Counted from the stretch's first letter, positions 18,362 to 28,479 are shown. The stretch: 64,000 nucleotides of DNA from Pseudoalteromonas sp. EB27 (GCF_001974875.1 NZ_MTQD01000008.1:62001-126000); one strand, 5' to 3'. The notes: generated by a model not told the origin, from the sequence alone. Numbers and translations: made by a program.

Positions 18362-18946
18362 TTAGGGTTTAAACGAATGTAGTCTGTTTTGTGCTTTTAA
18401 CACACCATCTTTTGCAAGTATTTCCATACAACGAACTGCTTCATCAACAGCAGCATCCATCTTTTCTTGGTCTGCTTTGGCCGCTTTTCCAAGCACCCAA
18501 CCAGTAACCATTTCACGATGCCCTGGATGACCTACACCAATGCGCAAGCGCATAAAGTCTTTTTGATTTGCCATTTTTGCAATAATGTCTTTTAAACCAT
18601 TATGACCGCCATGCCCGCCGCCTTTTTTTAATTTGGCAACGCCCGGGTCTAAATCCAATTCGTCATGGGCAACTAAAATGTCCTCGACAGGGATTTTGAA
18701 AAAATTAGCTAAACTACTGACCGCTTTACCACTTAAATTCATGTAAGTAGTGGGGATCAATAATTTGAATTCTTGGCCTTGAATGATCACTTTGCCTGTA
18801 AGGCCGTGATATTTAGGATCGTATTTTAGGGTGCAGTTGTAGCGTGCAGCGATTTGCTCGATGAACCAAGCACCTGCATTGTGGCGTGTGTTTGCGTATT
18901 CGGGGCCTGGATTAGCCAGGCCCACAAGCATTTGAATAGAATTCAA
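18362..18946 (-). CDS. pth: Peptidyl-tRNA hydrolase
   Basis: 194 residues, the normal length. It releases peptides from prematurely dropped peptidyl-tRNA. The signature [19 protein letters not shown] holds the catalytic histidine, with conserved [20 protein letters not shown] and the [14 protein letters not shown] loop. It sits between rplY and ychF with about 20 bases to rplY. Confidence 0.97.
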   Translation of the reverse strand: MNSIQMLVGLANPGPEYANTRHNAGAWFIEQIAARYNCTLKYDPKYHGLTGKVIIQGQEFKLLIPTTYMNLSGKAVSSLANFFKIPVEDILVAHDELDLDPGVAKLKKGGGHGGHNGLKDIIAKMANQKDFMRLRIGVGHPGHREMVTGWVLGKAAKADQEKMDAAVDEAVRCMEILAKDGVLKAQNRLHSFKP

Positions 18947-18965
18947 GGTTGCGAGACCTTAAAAA

Positions 18966-19577
18966 TTATTCTGCTGCTGCAGCGTCGTCTTCAACTGGAG
19001 CTGCTTTGTTTGCTTTGATAGTCAGGATAGACTGATCATGGCCTTCGCCTTTACCTAAATCTACAGAGCTAACGCCTTTAGGGAAAGTAAGGTCAGAAAT
19101 ATGAACAGAATCGCCAACAACAAACTTAGAAACATCTACTTCAATGAATTCTGGAAGTGCTTTTGGAAGACACGTAATTTCAACTTCAGTTAACTGGTGA
19201 ACAACAGTTGCGCCAGCTTTAGTTACAATATCTTCACCGATGAAGTGAAGAGGAACTTTAGTTTGAAATTTATGAGTAGCATCTACACGTTGGAAATCAA
19301 GGTGAGTAAGCTTAGGCTTGAATGGGTGACGTTGGATATCTTTTAAGATTACTTCAACAGCTTCGCCATCTACGTTAAGCGTAAGGATATGCGTGTAAAA
19401 ACCTTCGTCTTCTTGTGCTTTGATCATATCTTTATGAGCAAAAGTAAGAGATAAAGCTTCTTTGTCAGCTCCGTAAAGGATTGCAGGAACTTTGTCTTCG
19501 CGACGTAGGCGGCGGCTCGCACCAGTACCAGTTTCTACGCGAAGTTCAGCGTTATATGTATAAGTTTTGTTAGACAT
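18966..19577 (-). CDS. rplY: 50S ribosomal protein L25, general stress (CTC) form
   Basis: The start is placed at the ATG at 19577 (MSNKTYTYNAELR), with a GGAGA site 6 bases upstream. The farther in-frame start at 19619 adds an unrelated N-terminus. The 203-residue product has the L25 domain (about 1-95, 5S rRNA-binding) plus the TL5/CTC C-terminal beta domain, unlike the 94-residue E. coli L25, and an acidic Ala-rich tail. It heads the rplY-pth-ychF run. Confidence 0.95.
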   Translation of the reverse strand: MSNKTYTYNAELRVETGTGASRRLRREDKVPAILYGADKEALSLTFAHKDMIKAQEDEGFYTHILTLNVDGEAVEVILKDIQRHPFKPKLTHLDFQRVDATHKFQTKVPLHFIGEDIVTKAGATVVHQLTEVEITCLPKALPEFIEVDVSKFVVGDSVHISDLTFPKGVSSVDLGKGEGHDQSILTIKANKAAPVEDDAAAAE

Positions 19578-19681
19578 GATGTCTCCAGTTATTAAAATGT
19601 GTAGGGCCTTTGCGACCAAGGTCCCTAGCCAAAAGGCGCGCTATCATACCACCACGCCCAGACAAAATAAACATCGCTTAC

Positions 19682-19706
19682 AAAAAAAGCGCCAAAAGGC
19701 GCTTTT
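19682..19706 (-). terminator. Intrinsic terminator after prs
   Basis: On the minus strand, an AAAGCGCC / GGCGCTTT stem with a 4-base loop and a T-run. It implies that rplY has its own promoter between 19578 and 19681. Confidence 0.9.
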
Positions 19707-19726
19707 ATACTCAGGAATGCTTAATT

Positions 19727-20674
19727 TTAGTGTTCAAACATCGCTGAGATAGATTCTTCGTTACTAATACGACGAATAGTCTCTGCTAACATGTCAGCAA
19801 GCGTAAGTACCTTAATTTTATCAAGGGCTTTAAGCTCGTCAGATAGCGGAATCGAGTCAGTTACAATTACTTCGTCAATCATCGAGTCACGTAGGTTTTC
19901 TGCTGCTTTACCCGAAAGAATAGGGTGCGTTGCGTATGCAAATACGCGCTTAGCGCCATGTTCTTTAAGTGCTTCTGCGGCTTTACATAACGTACCACCG
20001 GTATCAATCATATCATCTACGATAATACAATCTCGACCTTCCACGTCACCAATAATGTGCATTACTTGAGAAACGTTTGCTTGAGGGCGGCGTTTGTCAA
20101 TGATTGCTAAATCGGTATCGTTTAGTAGTTTTGCAATTGCACGTGCGCGTACAACACCACCAATATCTGGAGATACAACAACGACGTCTTCAAAGTCGCG
20201 TTCTTTCATATCTTCAAGTAATACAGGGCTGCCAAATACGTTGTCTACTGGTACATCAAAGAAGCCTTGGATTTGTTCAGCGTGTAAATCAACCGTAAGA
20301 ACACGGTCAACACCCACACTTGATAAGAAATCGGCAACAACTTTAGCGGTAATTGGAACACGGGCAGAGCGTACACGACGGTCTTGGCGCGCATAACCAA
20401 AATAAGGAATGACGGCAGTAATACGACCTGCAGACGCACGACGTAGAGCATCAACCATAACGATAAGTTCCATTAGGTTATCGTTTGTAGGGGCACAGGT
20501 TGATTGCAATATAAAAACGTCCGAGCCACGAACATTTTCATTTATTTGAACACTGATCTCACCGTCGCTAAAACGGCCAACAACAGCATCGCCTAATTCA
20601 ATATATAAACGTTTTGCAACTTTTTGAGCTAACTCAGGTGTTGCGTTACCAGCGAAGAGCTTCATGTCAGGCAC
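19727..20674 (-). CDS. prs: Ribose-phosphate pyrophosphokinase
   Basis: The GTG at 20674 ([15 protein letters not shown]) gives 315 residues, exactly the E. coli length, with GAGGAAC upstream. The open frame reaches 20716 but the extra 14 residues are not conserved. Prs makes PRPP from ribose-5-phosphate and ATP for nucleotide, His and Trp synthesis. Visible motifs are the ATP loop FGYARQDRR, the metal-binding [13 protein letters not shown] and the PRPP loop [10 protein letters not shown]. It follows ispE, as in E. coli. Confidence 0.97.
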   Translation of the reverse strand: MPDMKLFAGNATPELAQKVAKRLYIELGDAVVGRFSDGEISVQINENVRGSDVFILQSTCAPTNDNLMELIVMVDALRRASAGRITAVIPYFGYARQDRRVRSARVPITAKVVADFLSSVGVDRVLTVDLHAEQIQGFFDVPVDNVFGSPVLLEDMKERDFEDVVVVSPDIGGVVRARAIAKLLNDTDLAIIDKRRPQANVSQVMHIIGDVEGRDCIIVDDMIDTGGTLCKAAEALKEHGAKRVFAYATHPILSGKAAENLRDSMIDEVIVTDSIPLSDELKALDKIKVLTLADMLAETIRRISNEESISAMFEH

Positions 20675-20762
20675 GGTAGGGTTCCTCAGGCACTGAATAT
20701 TTGGACTAACGGGCAATGATAAATACCACTGCGGGTTAACTTATGATTACTTGTACGTTACT

Positions 20763-21620
20763 TCATTGATCGAATATGGCGGTTAACTCCGTATGAGCAG
20801 GTGAGACATTTGCGCTTGAAGCCACAAAACCCTGCCAATTATGGGGGAGATTTTCAAGTACATCTTGTGCTTGAACTTGACTAGCAAATTCGACAAAACA
20901 ACATGAACCTGTTCCGGTCATCTTCGACGGTGCGTATTTTAGCAACCACTGGAGGGTTTTTTCAACCTCGGGGCAAAGCTTTTTAACTAAAGGCTCACAA
21001 TCGTTGGTTAAAGTATGGTGTTTCCAATCGCCTATTATTTTTGGTGTGTCGCGTTTTAAATCGGGGTGTGTAAATATTTTTGCGGTACTTACATGTTGGT
21101 TTGGGTGTACAACGCAGTACCATTTTTGTTCAAGTTTTACTTGGTGTAATTTCTCGCCAATACCATGCGCTATGGCGCTTTGCCCTTGTATGAACACCGG
21201 AACATCAGCCCCTAATTTAAGTCCTAATTGGGCTAGGATTTCTAAATTTAGTTCTAATTTCCATAATTTATTTAGGGCTAATAAAGTACTTGCAGCGTCG
21301 GATGAGCCACCTCCAACACCTCCGCCCATCGGTAAGCGTTTAATTAAATTTATTTTTACACCCAAAGAGGTTTTACTGTGTGTTTGTAATAATAAAGCCG
21401 CTTTATAGATGAGATTATCATTTAGGGGTATGTCTTTAGTATCACCACCGACAGAAATACTGCCATCCGTTGTTAGTTCAAAATAAAGCTCATCACCAAA
21501 ATTTAAAAAAGTAAATAAGGTTTCGAGTTCATGATAACCATCTTCTCGGCGAGCATTAATATGTAAAAATAAATTGAGTTTTGCCGGAGCAATCAGTGAA
21601 AAAGAAGTTTTGTTATTCAT
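20763..21620 (-). CDS. ispE: 4-diphosphocytidyl-2-C-methyl-D-erythritol kinase
   Basis: 285 residues, a GHMP-family kinase of the MEP isoprenoid pathway that phosphorylates CDP-ME. The motifs APAKLNLFLHI (start), PMGGGVGGGSSDAA (ATP loop near residue 95) and MTGTGSCCF (third GHMP motif, with GS retained) are present. It lies 2 bases after the lolB stop and 88 bases before the prs start, the conserved lolB-ispE-prs order. Confidence 0.96.
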   Translation of the reverse strand: MNNKTSFSLIAPAKLNLFLHINARREDGYHELETLFTFLNFGDELYFELTTDGSISVGGDTKDIPLNDNLIYKAALLLQTHSKTSLGVKINLIKRLPMGGGVGGGSSDAASTLLALNKLWKLELNLEILAQLGLKLGADVPVFIQGQSAIAHGIGEKLHQVKLEQKWYCVVHPNQHVSTAKIFTHPDLKRDTPKIIGDWKHHTLTNDCEPLVKKLCPEVEKTLQWLLKYAPSKMTGTGSCCFVEFASQVQAQDVLENLPHNWQGFVASSANVSPAHTELTAIFDQ

Positions 21621-21622
21621 AT

Positions 21623-22231
21623 TTATTTAAATTGCCAATCGTAGAGTTGAATTTTTATTTTTATTTGTTGATGCTTTAATGTTAGTTTGGTTGGTAACCA
21701 ATAGCCTGCGTTTTGTATATAAGTGCCGTAATCTATTTGCCATTTTTTACCTGTGTTATCAAACCATAACACTTGCTTTGCACGGCCTAGCTCATCAACG
21801 ACTAAGCTTTGATCGTCAATGGTGCCTTTAAGCCAATTGTCGGCGTTATCAACCGGGAGTGTAAACCCCGTTAAACGCTTTAAAAGCTCTGCAGCATTAG
21901 TATCAAAGTACTCATCGCCGTCAAACTCTAATTCAGCACCATTTGCTGTTTGTTTAAGTGACAAAATACGCGTACCAATAAAGGTAGTTAGTATTAAATT
22001 ATTGGAATTTGTTGTTTGCTGCCAATTTAAGTTTGCAGATTGACGCTCTTGTGGACTAATAAACGCGAGTTTACCCTCGACCTGCCAAGTTTTTTGAGCA
22101 GCTAAACGTGGTTTCCAATCATCATAAAGTGTTGTTTTTGTATCAATTTGATGAGCACAGCCACCTAAAAACAAAAAAAACATGAATAAAATCAAATATT
22201 GTCGAATCAAATGTTGTTCCTTACTTTCCAT
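21623..22231 (-). CDS. lolB: Outer-membrane lipoprotein receptor LolB
   Basis: I use the ATG at 22231. It gives a signal peptide (about residues 9-24) ending in LGGC with the lipid-attached Cys at 25, and a 202-residue protein. The longer frame to 22333 would run through the hemA start region. LolB receives lipoproteins from LolA and inserts them in the outer membrane. The segments WQVEGKLAF, ANLNWQQ and a C-terminal beta-strand set fit the family. It is divergent from hemA, with 62 bases between starts. Confidence 0.93.
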   Translation of the reverse strand: MESKEQHLIRQYLILFMFFLFLGGCAHQIDTKTTLYDDWKPRLAAQKTWQVEGKLAFISPQERQSANLNWQQTTNSNNLILTTFIGTRILSLKQTANGAELEFDGDEYFDTNAAELLKRLTGFTLPVDNADNWLKGTIDDQSLVVDELGRAKQVLWFDNTGKKWQIDYGTYIQNAGYWLPTKLTLKHQQIKIKIQLYDWQFK

Positions 22232-22293
22232 ATTCCGCTGATTTTTGGTAAAATTACCGCCTTTGAAGTAGGGCTCAGCAATATTTGGCAAAT

Positions 22294-23550
22294 ATGACCA
22301 TAATAGCACTAGGTATAAATCACAAAACCGCATCCGTAGAATTACGTGAAAAAGTGGCTTTTTCGCCTGAGCAAATTTCAGAGGCGTTGCAACAATTAAG
22401 CGGCCATGCCGACTTTAATGAAGCGGTTATTGTATCTACCTGCAATCGAACCGAGATCTATTGTAGCCTCGCTCAGCAAAATTCCCAAACACTGTTGACT
22501 TGGCTTGCCAGTTTCCATGGTTTGGATGAACATGAACTGAGTAATAATATTTATTGTCACGAAGGTAATGACGCTATTAACCACTTAATGCGCGTAGCGT
22601 GTGGGTTGGATTCTTTGGTGTTAGGGGAGCCGCAAATTTTAGGGCAAATAAAACAATCGTTTTTTAGCGCTAAAACCCACGATGCTGTAGGTGTTACTTT
22701 TGATAGATTGTTTCAAAAAACATTTTCGGTGGCTAAACAAGTTAGAACCGAAACAAATATTGGCGCAAGTGCTGTATCGGTTGCATTTGCAGCTGTTAAT
22801 TTAGCAAAACATATTTACGGCAAGCTTGATAAAACAAACGTTTTATTAATTGGTGCGGGTGAAACTATTGAACTGGTGGCCAAGCATTTATATCAAAATG
22901 AGCCACAAAACATTACCGTTGCGAACCGAACTATTGAGCGAGCTCGAAGCTTAGCTGACGAAGTGTCGGCGGATGTAATTGCTTTAGCGCAATTGCCAGA
23001 GCGTTTACATAAAGCCGATATAGTGATTAGTTCTACCGCCAGTACTTTGCCTATTATTGGTAAAGGGGTGGTTGAGCAAGCGCTTAAACAGCGCCGTCAC
23101 AAGCCCATGCTATTTATAGATATTGCGGTTCCGCGCGACATAGAAAGCCAAGTAGGTGAGCTAGATGCTGCCTATTTATATTCCGTTGATGACTTACAAA
23201 CCATTGTAAGCGAGAATATGGCAGCGCGTGAGCAAGCTGCACAGCAAGCGCAAATAATTATTACTGAACGCACCAAAGAATTTGCAATGTGGATGCGCTC
23301 ACTCGATTCGGTAGATTTAATCCGCCATTATCGAAATGATGTACAAACAATTAAGTCAGAACTTGTAGAGCGTGCTGTTAGTCAGCTTAATACAGGTAAA
23401 GATGCAGAAAAAATTATATTAGAGCTCGCCAATAAATTAACCAATCGCTTAATGCACGCGCCTACCCGTGCAATACAAGACGCAGCGAAAAAAGGTGAAG
23501 TGGCGCAGCTAAACCAGTTGAAAAAAATGTTAGGTATTGATCAGGAATAA
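22294..23550 (+). CDS. hemA: Glutamyl-tRNA reductase
   Basis: The start is set at ATG 22294 (MTIIALGINHKTA), matching the family N-terminus. The TTG at 22285 is less likely. 418 residues. The enzyme reduces Glu-tRNA to glutamate-1-semialdehyde, the first step of C5 tetrapyrrole synthesis. The catalytic Cys is C50 in VSTCNRTEIY. The NADPH motif GAGETIELVAKHL and a C-terminal dimerisation helix are present. It heads the hemA-prfA-prmC operon, with an 8-base gap to prfA. Confidence 0.97.
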   Translation: MTIIALGINHKTASVELREKVAFSPEQISEALQQLSGHADFNEAVIVSTCNRTEIYCSLAQQNSQTLLTWLASFHGLDEHELSNNIYCHEGNDAINHLMRVACGLDSLVLGEPQILGQIKQSFFSAKTHDAVGVTFDRLFQKTFSVAKQVRTETNIGASAVSVAFAAVNLAKHIYGKLDKTNVLLIGAGETIELVAKHLYQNEPQNITVANRTIERARSLADEVSADVIALAQLPERLHKADIVISSTASTLPIIGKGVVEQALKQRRHKPMLFIDIAVPRDIESQVGELDAAYLYSVDDLQTIVSENMAAREQAAQQAQIIITERTKEFAMWMRSLDSVDLIRHYRNDVQTIKSELVERAVSQLNTGKDAEKIILELANKLTNRLMHAPTRAIQDAAKKGEVAQLNQLKKMLGIDQE

Positions 23551-23557
23551 CCGTTAA

Positions 23558-24643
23558 ATGAAAGAGTCTGTTTATAATAAATTAGAAACCTTAGTAGAGC
23601 GTTACGAAGAAGTACAAGCGCTGCTAAGCGACCCGTCGGTCATTAGTGATCAAAATCGTTTTCGTGGGCTTTCAAAAGAATATTCTGAGCTTGAAGAGAT
23701 TGTAAAAACGTTTTTAACTTACAAAGAAACGCAAGATGATTTAGCCAGTGCAGAAGAAATGCTTAAAGATTCTGACCCTGAAATGCGTGAAATGGCGCAA
23801 GAAGAATATAAAGAAGCTAAAGCGCAAATTTTGGTAATTGAAGATCAAATTCAAGTATTAATGTTGCCAAAAGATCCACGAGATAATAACAACGTATTTG
23901 TTGAAGTACGTGCTGGAACAGGCGGTGATGAAGCGGCTATTTTTGCTGGCGATTTATTCCGTATGTACAGTCGTTATGCAGAAACTAAAAAATGGAAAGT
24001 AGAAGTTGTGAGCACCAATGAAGGTGAGCACGGTGGTTACAAAGAAGTTATTGCAAATATTAGTGGCGAAGGCGTTTACGGTCAATTAAAGTTTGAATCA
24101 GGTGTACACCGCGTACAACGTGTGCCAGAAACCGAGTCACAAGGGCGAGTTCATACCTCTGCATGTACTGTTGCGGTAATGGCGGAAGTACCAGAGGCCG
24201 AAGCGATACAAATTAACACAGCAGATTTAAAAGTTGATACATTTCGTGCATCGGGCGCAGGTGGTCAGCACGTTAATAAAACAGATTCTGCTATTCGACT
24301 TACACATATACCTACCGGTGTTGTGGTTGAGTGTCAGGATCAGCGTTCACAGCATAAAAACCGCGCTAAAGCGATGTCGGTACTTGCAGCACGCTTGCAA
24401 CAAGCTGAAGATGAGAAACGCCATGCGGCAGAAGCATCTGAGCGTCGTGATTTAGTAGGTAGTGGCGACCGTTCTGAGCGTATCCGTACTTATAACTACC
24501 CACAAGGTCGTATTACCGATCACCGTATTAACTTAACACTTTATCGTTTAAATGAAGTGGTAGCGGGTGATTTAGGCTGTGTTATTGACCCATTAATGCA
24601 AGAACATCAAGCTGACTTATTAGCGGCTATGGGCGACGAGTAG
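23558..24643 (+). CDS. prfA: Peptide chain release factor 1
   Basis: 361 residues. RF1 ends translation at UAA and UAG. The GGQ motif is at 235-237, and the codon-recognition P-x-T reads PET in [11 protein letters not shown] (PAT in E. coli), which still marks RF1 rather than RF2. The gene that methylates this glutamine (prmC) follows after 2 bases. Confidence 0.97.
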   Translation: MKESVYNKLETLVERYEEVQALLSDPSVISDQNRFRGLSKEYSELEEIVKTFLTYKETQDDLASAEEMLKDSDPEMREMAQEEYKEAKAQILVIEDQIQVLMLPKDPRDNNNVFVEVRAGTGGDEAAIFAGDLFRMYSRYAETKKWKVEVVSTNEGEHGGYKEVIANISGEGVYGQLKFESGVHRVQRVPETESQGRVHTSACTVAVMAEVPEAEAIQINTADLKVDTFRASGAGGQHVNKTDSAIRLTHIPTGVVVECQDQRSQHKNRAKAMSVLAARLQQAEDEKRHAAEASERRDLVGSGDRSERIRTYNYPQGRITDHRINLTLYRLNEVVAGDLGCVIDPLMQEHQADLLAAMGDE

Positions 24644-24645
24644 TC

Positions 24646-25485
24646 GTGAGCCAAACTCTTGAACAAGCTATTGCTGCAGGCGCTAATTTATTAGCACCTA
24701 GCAGCGAAAGTGCTAAATTAGATGCACAAGTTTTACTTTTACATATTCTTCAAAAACCTCACAGTTACCTTTTCACTTGGCCAGAGCATGAACTTAACGC
24801 TGAGCAACAACAGCAATTTAATACATTTTGCCAAAGGCGTTTAAACGGTGAACCTGTTGCACATATTACGGGGCAGCGTGAGTTTTGGAGTTTATCGCTT
24901 GAAGTTAACGCAACAACCTTAATACCTCGACCAGATACCGAAACGCTAGTAGAACAAGCACTTGAAGTGACTGTACCTGCTACAGCTAAAGTACTTGATT
25001 TAGGCACCGGTACTGGTGCAATTGCGTTGGCACTGGGTAGTGAAATGCCTAATTGGCAAATTACTGCAGTAGATAGAGTAAACGATGCTGTTGCACTTGC
25101 TACACGTAACCAGCAGCGATTGGCGATTAACAACGTACACGTTAAGCAAAGCAACTGGTTTAGTGAGTTGCACGGTGAAAAATTCAACCTAATTGTCACT
25201 AACCCACCTTATATTGAAAGCAGTGATATACATTTAAATCAGGGCGATGTGCGCTTTGAGCCTTTGTCGGCATTAGTGGCTGATGATTTCGGAATGTCTG
25301 ATATTAAACAAATAATTACACAATCACGTGACTATTTGTTATCTAGTGGCTATCTTTTAATAGAACACGGTTTTGAGCAAGGTGAAGCTGTTCGTCATTT
25401 TTTCAAAAAAATGGCATTTGTTAATATTAAAACAGTGAAAGACTTTGGTAATAATGACCGTGTAACGTTTGCACAGTGGCCCTAA
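24646..25485 (+). CDS. prmC: Release factor glutamine methyltransferase
   Basis: 279 residues from a GTG start 2 bases after prfA. It N5-methylates the GGQ glutamine of RF1 and RF2. The SAM motif LDLGTGTGAIALAL, the catalytic NPPY in VTNPPYIESSD, and the N-terminal helical domain are all present. Confidence 0.96.
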   Translation: MSQTLEQAIAAGANLLAPSSESAKLDAQVLLLHILQKPHSYLFTWPEHELNAEQQQQFNTFCQRRLNGEPVAHITGQREFWSLSLEVNATTLIPRPDTETLVEQALEVTVPATAKVLDLGTGTGAIALALGSEMPNWQITAVDRVNDAVALATRNQQRLAINNVHVKQSNWFSELHGEKFNLIVTNPPYIESSDIHLNQGDVRFEPLSALVADDFGMSDIKQIITQSRDYLLSSGYLLIEHGFEQGEAVRHFFKKMAFVNIKTVKDFGNNDRVTFAQWP

Positions 25486-25539
25486 AGAATAATAATTGCT
25501 TACTAGTGCGTTAAATAATGCCATGAAGGAATTTCGACT

Positions 25540-27084
25540 ATGATGGGTGATTTTTTATTTTCAGATGAGCCAGAAGAACCAATCAATGAGATTGAACTTG
25601 GTACCTGGAAAGTCTTAATCGTTGATGACGAACCTGAAGTTCATGCTGTTACAAAACTAGCGTTGAGTGATTTTGAGTTTCAAAATAAACGTTTAGAATT
25701 TATCAGTGCTTATTCGGGAGCTGAAGCCAAAGAGCTTATAAAAGAGCATCCGGATGCCGCAATTGTGTTACTTGATGTTGTAATGGAAACCGACGACGCT
25801 GGTTTGCAAGTTGCTAAGTTTATTCGTGAAGAAGCTAAAAATAATCATATTCGAATTATTTTAAGGACAGGTCAACCTGGTCAAGCCCCTGAACGACAAG
25901 TAATTATTAATTATGATATTAACGATTACAAATCGAAAACGGAGCTAACGGCTCAAAAATTATTTACAGTCATTATGTCGAGCCTGCGCTCGTACCGCGA
26001 TATTATTTCAATAGAGCAGTCACGCGAAGGACTTGAGAAGATAATTATAGCGTCTCGTGATATTTTTTCTGCGCATTCAATAGAGCACTTTATTGAAGGC
26101 GTTATGCAGCAGTTAACATCTTTATTGGGTATTGCTGATCAAGCTATGTATGCAACTACTTTAGTTGCACAAAACCCTGAAGCACAAAATAATAAAAAGC
26201 TAATTGTTTGCTCGGGTACCGGTGATTTTGAAAAAAGTGAAGGTAAAGAGCTCGATGAGGTATTACAAGCTGAACAGTTAAGTGCGTGCCATCAGGCGCT
26301 TAATGAAAAAAGTATTATTTATAAAGATAATTACTTATTTGCGTATTGTAGCAGTGAGTACAATCATAATTCGATGCTGTTTATATCGGGGATCCCAAAG
26401 GATTTGACAGATACTCAGCGTCATTTAATCAAGATTTTTTCTCAAAACGTGCAACTTGCGTTTGAAAATGTACAGCTCCAGTCTGAAATAGAAGCAACGC
26501 AACAAGAGCTTGTTTATAGGTTAAGTGAAGCGGTAGAGCAACGATCAACCGAGACAGGCAATCATGTTAAGCGTGTAGCGCATATTTGTCATATTTTAGC
26601 TCAGGGTTATGGTTTATCTAAGCATGATGCTGATTTAATAAGATTGGCGTCGCCTCTGCATGATGTAGGTAAAGTGGGCATTCCTGATGCGGTATTAAAT
26701 AAACCAGCAAAGTTAGACGCCCAAGAATGGGAAGTGATGAAAACCCACACTGATAAAGGCTACACTATTTTAAAAGACTCGCCTCATGAAATTGTGAGTA
26801 CAGGTGCAATTATCGCTAAAGAACATCATGAAAAATGGGATGGTTCTGGTTACCCAGAAGGTTTAAGCGGTAATGCAATCAATGTATTTGGTCGTATAGT
26901 CGCACTTGCTGATGTATACGATGCACTTCGCCATAAACGATGCTATAAAGAGCCTTGGACTTTGCAAAATGTAGTTGATGAAATTAACGCTCAAAAAGGT
27001 ACTCATTTTGAACCAAAATTGGTTGAAGTATTTAACGAGAAGCTTGATGAGTTAGAAGCGGTTCTTAGCCGTTTTCCTGATTAA
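25540..27084 (+). CDS. Response regulator with DUF3369 and HD-GYP domains
   Basis: 514 residues. The N-terminal receiver (about 25-150) has the acidic pair VDDEPE, phospho-acceptor D79 in LLDVVM and a late Lys in DYKSKTEL. DUF3369 lies at about 170-310, then HD-GYP at about 320-500 with HD at 374-375 (HDVGKVG) and GYP retained in DGSGYPEGL. HD-GYP domains hydrolyse c-di-GMP to pGpG or GMP. There is no sensor kinase next to it. It is inserted in the otherwise conserved prmC-sirB2 interval. Confidence 0.93.
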   Translation: MMGDFLFSDEPEEPINEIELGTWKVLIVDDEPEVHAVTKLALSDFEFQNKRLEFISAYSGAEAKELIKEHPDAAIVLLDVVMETDDAGLQVAKFIREEAKNNHIRIILRTGQPGQAPERQVIINYDINDYKSKTELTAQKLFTVIMSSLRSYRDIISIEQSREGLEKIIIASRDIFSAHSIEHFIEGVMQQLTSLLGIADQAMYATTLVAQNPEAQNNKKLIVCSGTGDFEKSEGKELDEVLQAEQLSACHQALNEKSIIYKDNYLFAYCSSEYNHNSMLFISGIPKDLTDTQRHLIKIFSQNVQLAFENVQLQSEIEATQQELVYRLSEAVEQRSTETGNHVKRVAHICHILAQGYGLSKHDADLIRLASPLHDVGKVGIPDAVLNKPAKLDAQEWEVMKTHTDKGYTILKDSPHEIVSTGAIIAKEHHEKWDGSGYPEGLSGNAINVFGRIVALADVYDALRHKRCYKEPWTLQNVVDEINAQKGTHFEPKLVEVFNEKLDELEAVLSRFPD

Positions 27085-27113
27085 ATTTTTATAAAACAGA
27101 AGTACAGGGGCAT

Positions 27114-27488
27114 ATGGATTATTTAGCAGTAAAGCATTCACACATGGCAATTGCGATGTTGAGTGTAATTTTATTTTATGTTCGCGCTTTTTCGCGAATG
27201 GGTAGTGGCAATATAGCAAAAAATAAAGTGGTAATGATTGGCAGTCACAGTATAGATACTTTGTTATTAGTGTCTGCACTTACGCTTATATTTATGGCTA
27301 AAATAAACCCATTTGAACAATATTGGCTATTGGAAAAAATAGTTTTAGTGGTTATATATATTGGTATTGGGGCTAAAAGCGCCAGACAAACTAAAATGAC
27401 GGCTAAAATTGCTTACATTTTGGTTAATACCGCTGTTATTTTAGCGATAGGTTATTTAGCGACGTCTAAATCAGCTTTTTTGCTTTAA
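27114..27488 (+). CDS. sirB2: SirB2 family membrane protein
   Basis: 124 residues with four hydrophobic segments (about 12-27, 45-62, 72-90 and 98-118), the size and topology of SirB2/YchQ. The N-terminal VKHSHMAIAMLSV and the RAFSRM segment fit the family. Its biochemical function is unknown; the name comes from a Salmonella locus. It stands between the HD-GYP gene and sirB1, conserved with E. coli apart from the insertion. Confidence 0.85.
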   Translation: MDYLAVKHSHMAIAMLSVILFYVRAFSRMGSGNIAKNKVVMIGSHSIDTLLLVSALTLIFMAKINPFEQYWLLEKIVLVVIYIGIGAKSARQTKMTAKIAYILVNTAVILAIGYLATSKSAFLL

Positions 27489-27500
27489 GTAATACCTGAC

Positions 27501-27537
27501 TATTTGAGCTTTATAATTATTTTATAAAGCTCAAATA
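27501..27537. terminator. Strong hairpin between sirB2 and sirB1
   Basis: A perfect 15-bp stem (27501-27515 / 27523-27537) with a 7-base loop. No T-run follows on the plus strand, so it may be a Rho-independent terminator of weak form, an mRNA 3'-end stabiliser or a protein site. Confidence 0.5.
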
Positions 27538-27637
27538 AGACTCCCTTTCAGAAAATATTCAAAAACTCCTCTATATTGGTATATAGCTTTAAAGTTAGGT
27601 AAACTACGCCTTCGTTTTCTAAAATGTTGCAGTATTA

Positions 27638-28465
27638 ATGACTACCCTCGGGTTTGACGAACACGATGAATCTTATCTTGATGATGCTTACGATGAATTT
27701 ACACCTCCAGCAATTTACCGCTGTATTAAAGCAGAATCAAAATGGGACCCTCAGATAGATTTAACACCATGTTATGAGACTTTAACTGACTTTGAACAGC
27801 AAATCTCAGCGCTGTGTCTAAAAGTGAGTGATGAGCACGATCGTCTCGAAAAATTATTAGATATGTTTTACAGCGATTGGCTATTTAGTGCCTCAGGCTT
27901 AAAAGTGCCTGAATATAAATTAAATACATTAAGTTATACGCTTTCTATGCGCAGTGGCTCACCTACCACGCTGGCAATTATACTTTGTCATTTTTTACAA
28001 CAAGCTAACTTTGACGCAAATCTTAGTCTTACGCAGGGTGATGTTGGTGTACATGTGGCGATTAGTGATGAAGAAGGCTACATAATAGAGCCAAGCAGTG
28101 GACAACAAAGCTGGTATATCATCCCTGAAAACGCAGATGAAGATGATGGCCAAGAACAAGAGCCTCTAGAGCTCATTTTTGATGACGAAGTATATAAGTT
28201 ATTTTTAGCTCAACAAAAATGGTCTTTCATTAGCGAAAACAAATTTGGTCATGCTTTGACCTGTGTAGAGATGCTAATGGAGCTAATAGGCGACGACCCG
28301 TATGAGAGACGCGACAGAGGTTACTTATTAAATCAGCTCGGTTGCCCTAAAATGGCACGTGATGATTTACAGTTTTTTATCGATGAGTGTCCGGACGATC
28401 CTGCAATAGAGATAATTCAACACCAGATAGAAGAACTAGAAGATAATAATAAAACGCACCATTAA
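27638..28465 (+). CDS. sirB1: SirB1 family transglutaminase-like protein
   Basis: 275 residues. The central region (about 65-175) has the SirB1/transglutaminase-like core: the family's YNPxNS motif is replaced by a diverged LSYTLSMRSGSPTTLAII, followed by VHVAI and IIEPSSGQQ. The C-terminal part (about 195-265) looks TPR-like. It is acidic, more so than the E. coli protein. The catalytic Cys of transglutaminases is not evident. Position between sirB2 and kdsA supports the name. Role unknown. Confidence 0.75.
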   Translation: MTTLGFDEHDESYLDDAYDEFTPPAIYRCIKAESKWDPQIDLTPCYETLTDFEQQISALCLKVSDEHDRLEKLLDMFYSDWLFSASGLKVPEYKLNTLSYTLSMRSGSPTTLAIILCHFLQQANFDANLSLTQGDVGVHVAISDEEGYIIEPSSGQQSWYIIPENADEDDGQEQEPLELIFDDEVYKLFLAQQKWSFISENKFGHALTCVEMLMELIGDDPYERRDRGYLLNQLGCPKMARDDLQFFIDECPDDPAIEIIQHQIEELEDNNKTHH

Positions 28466-28479
28466 GAATAGGAATAATT

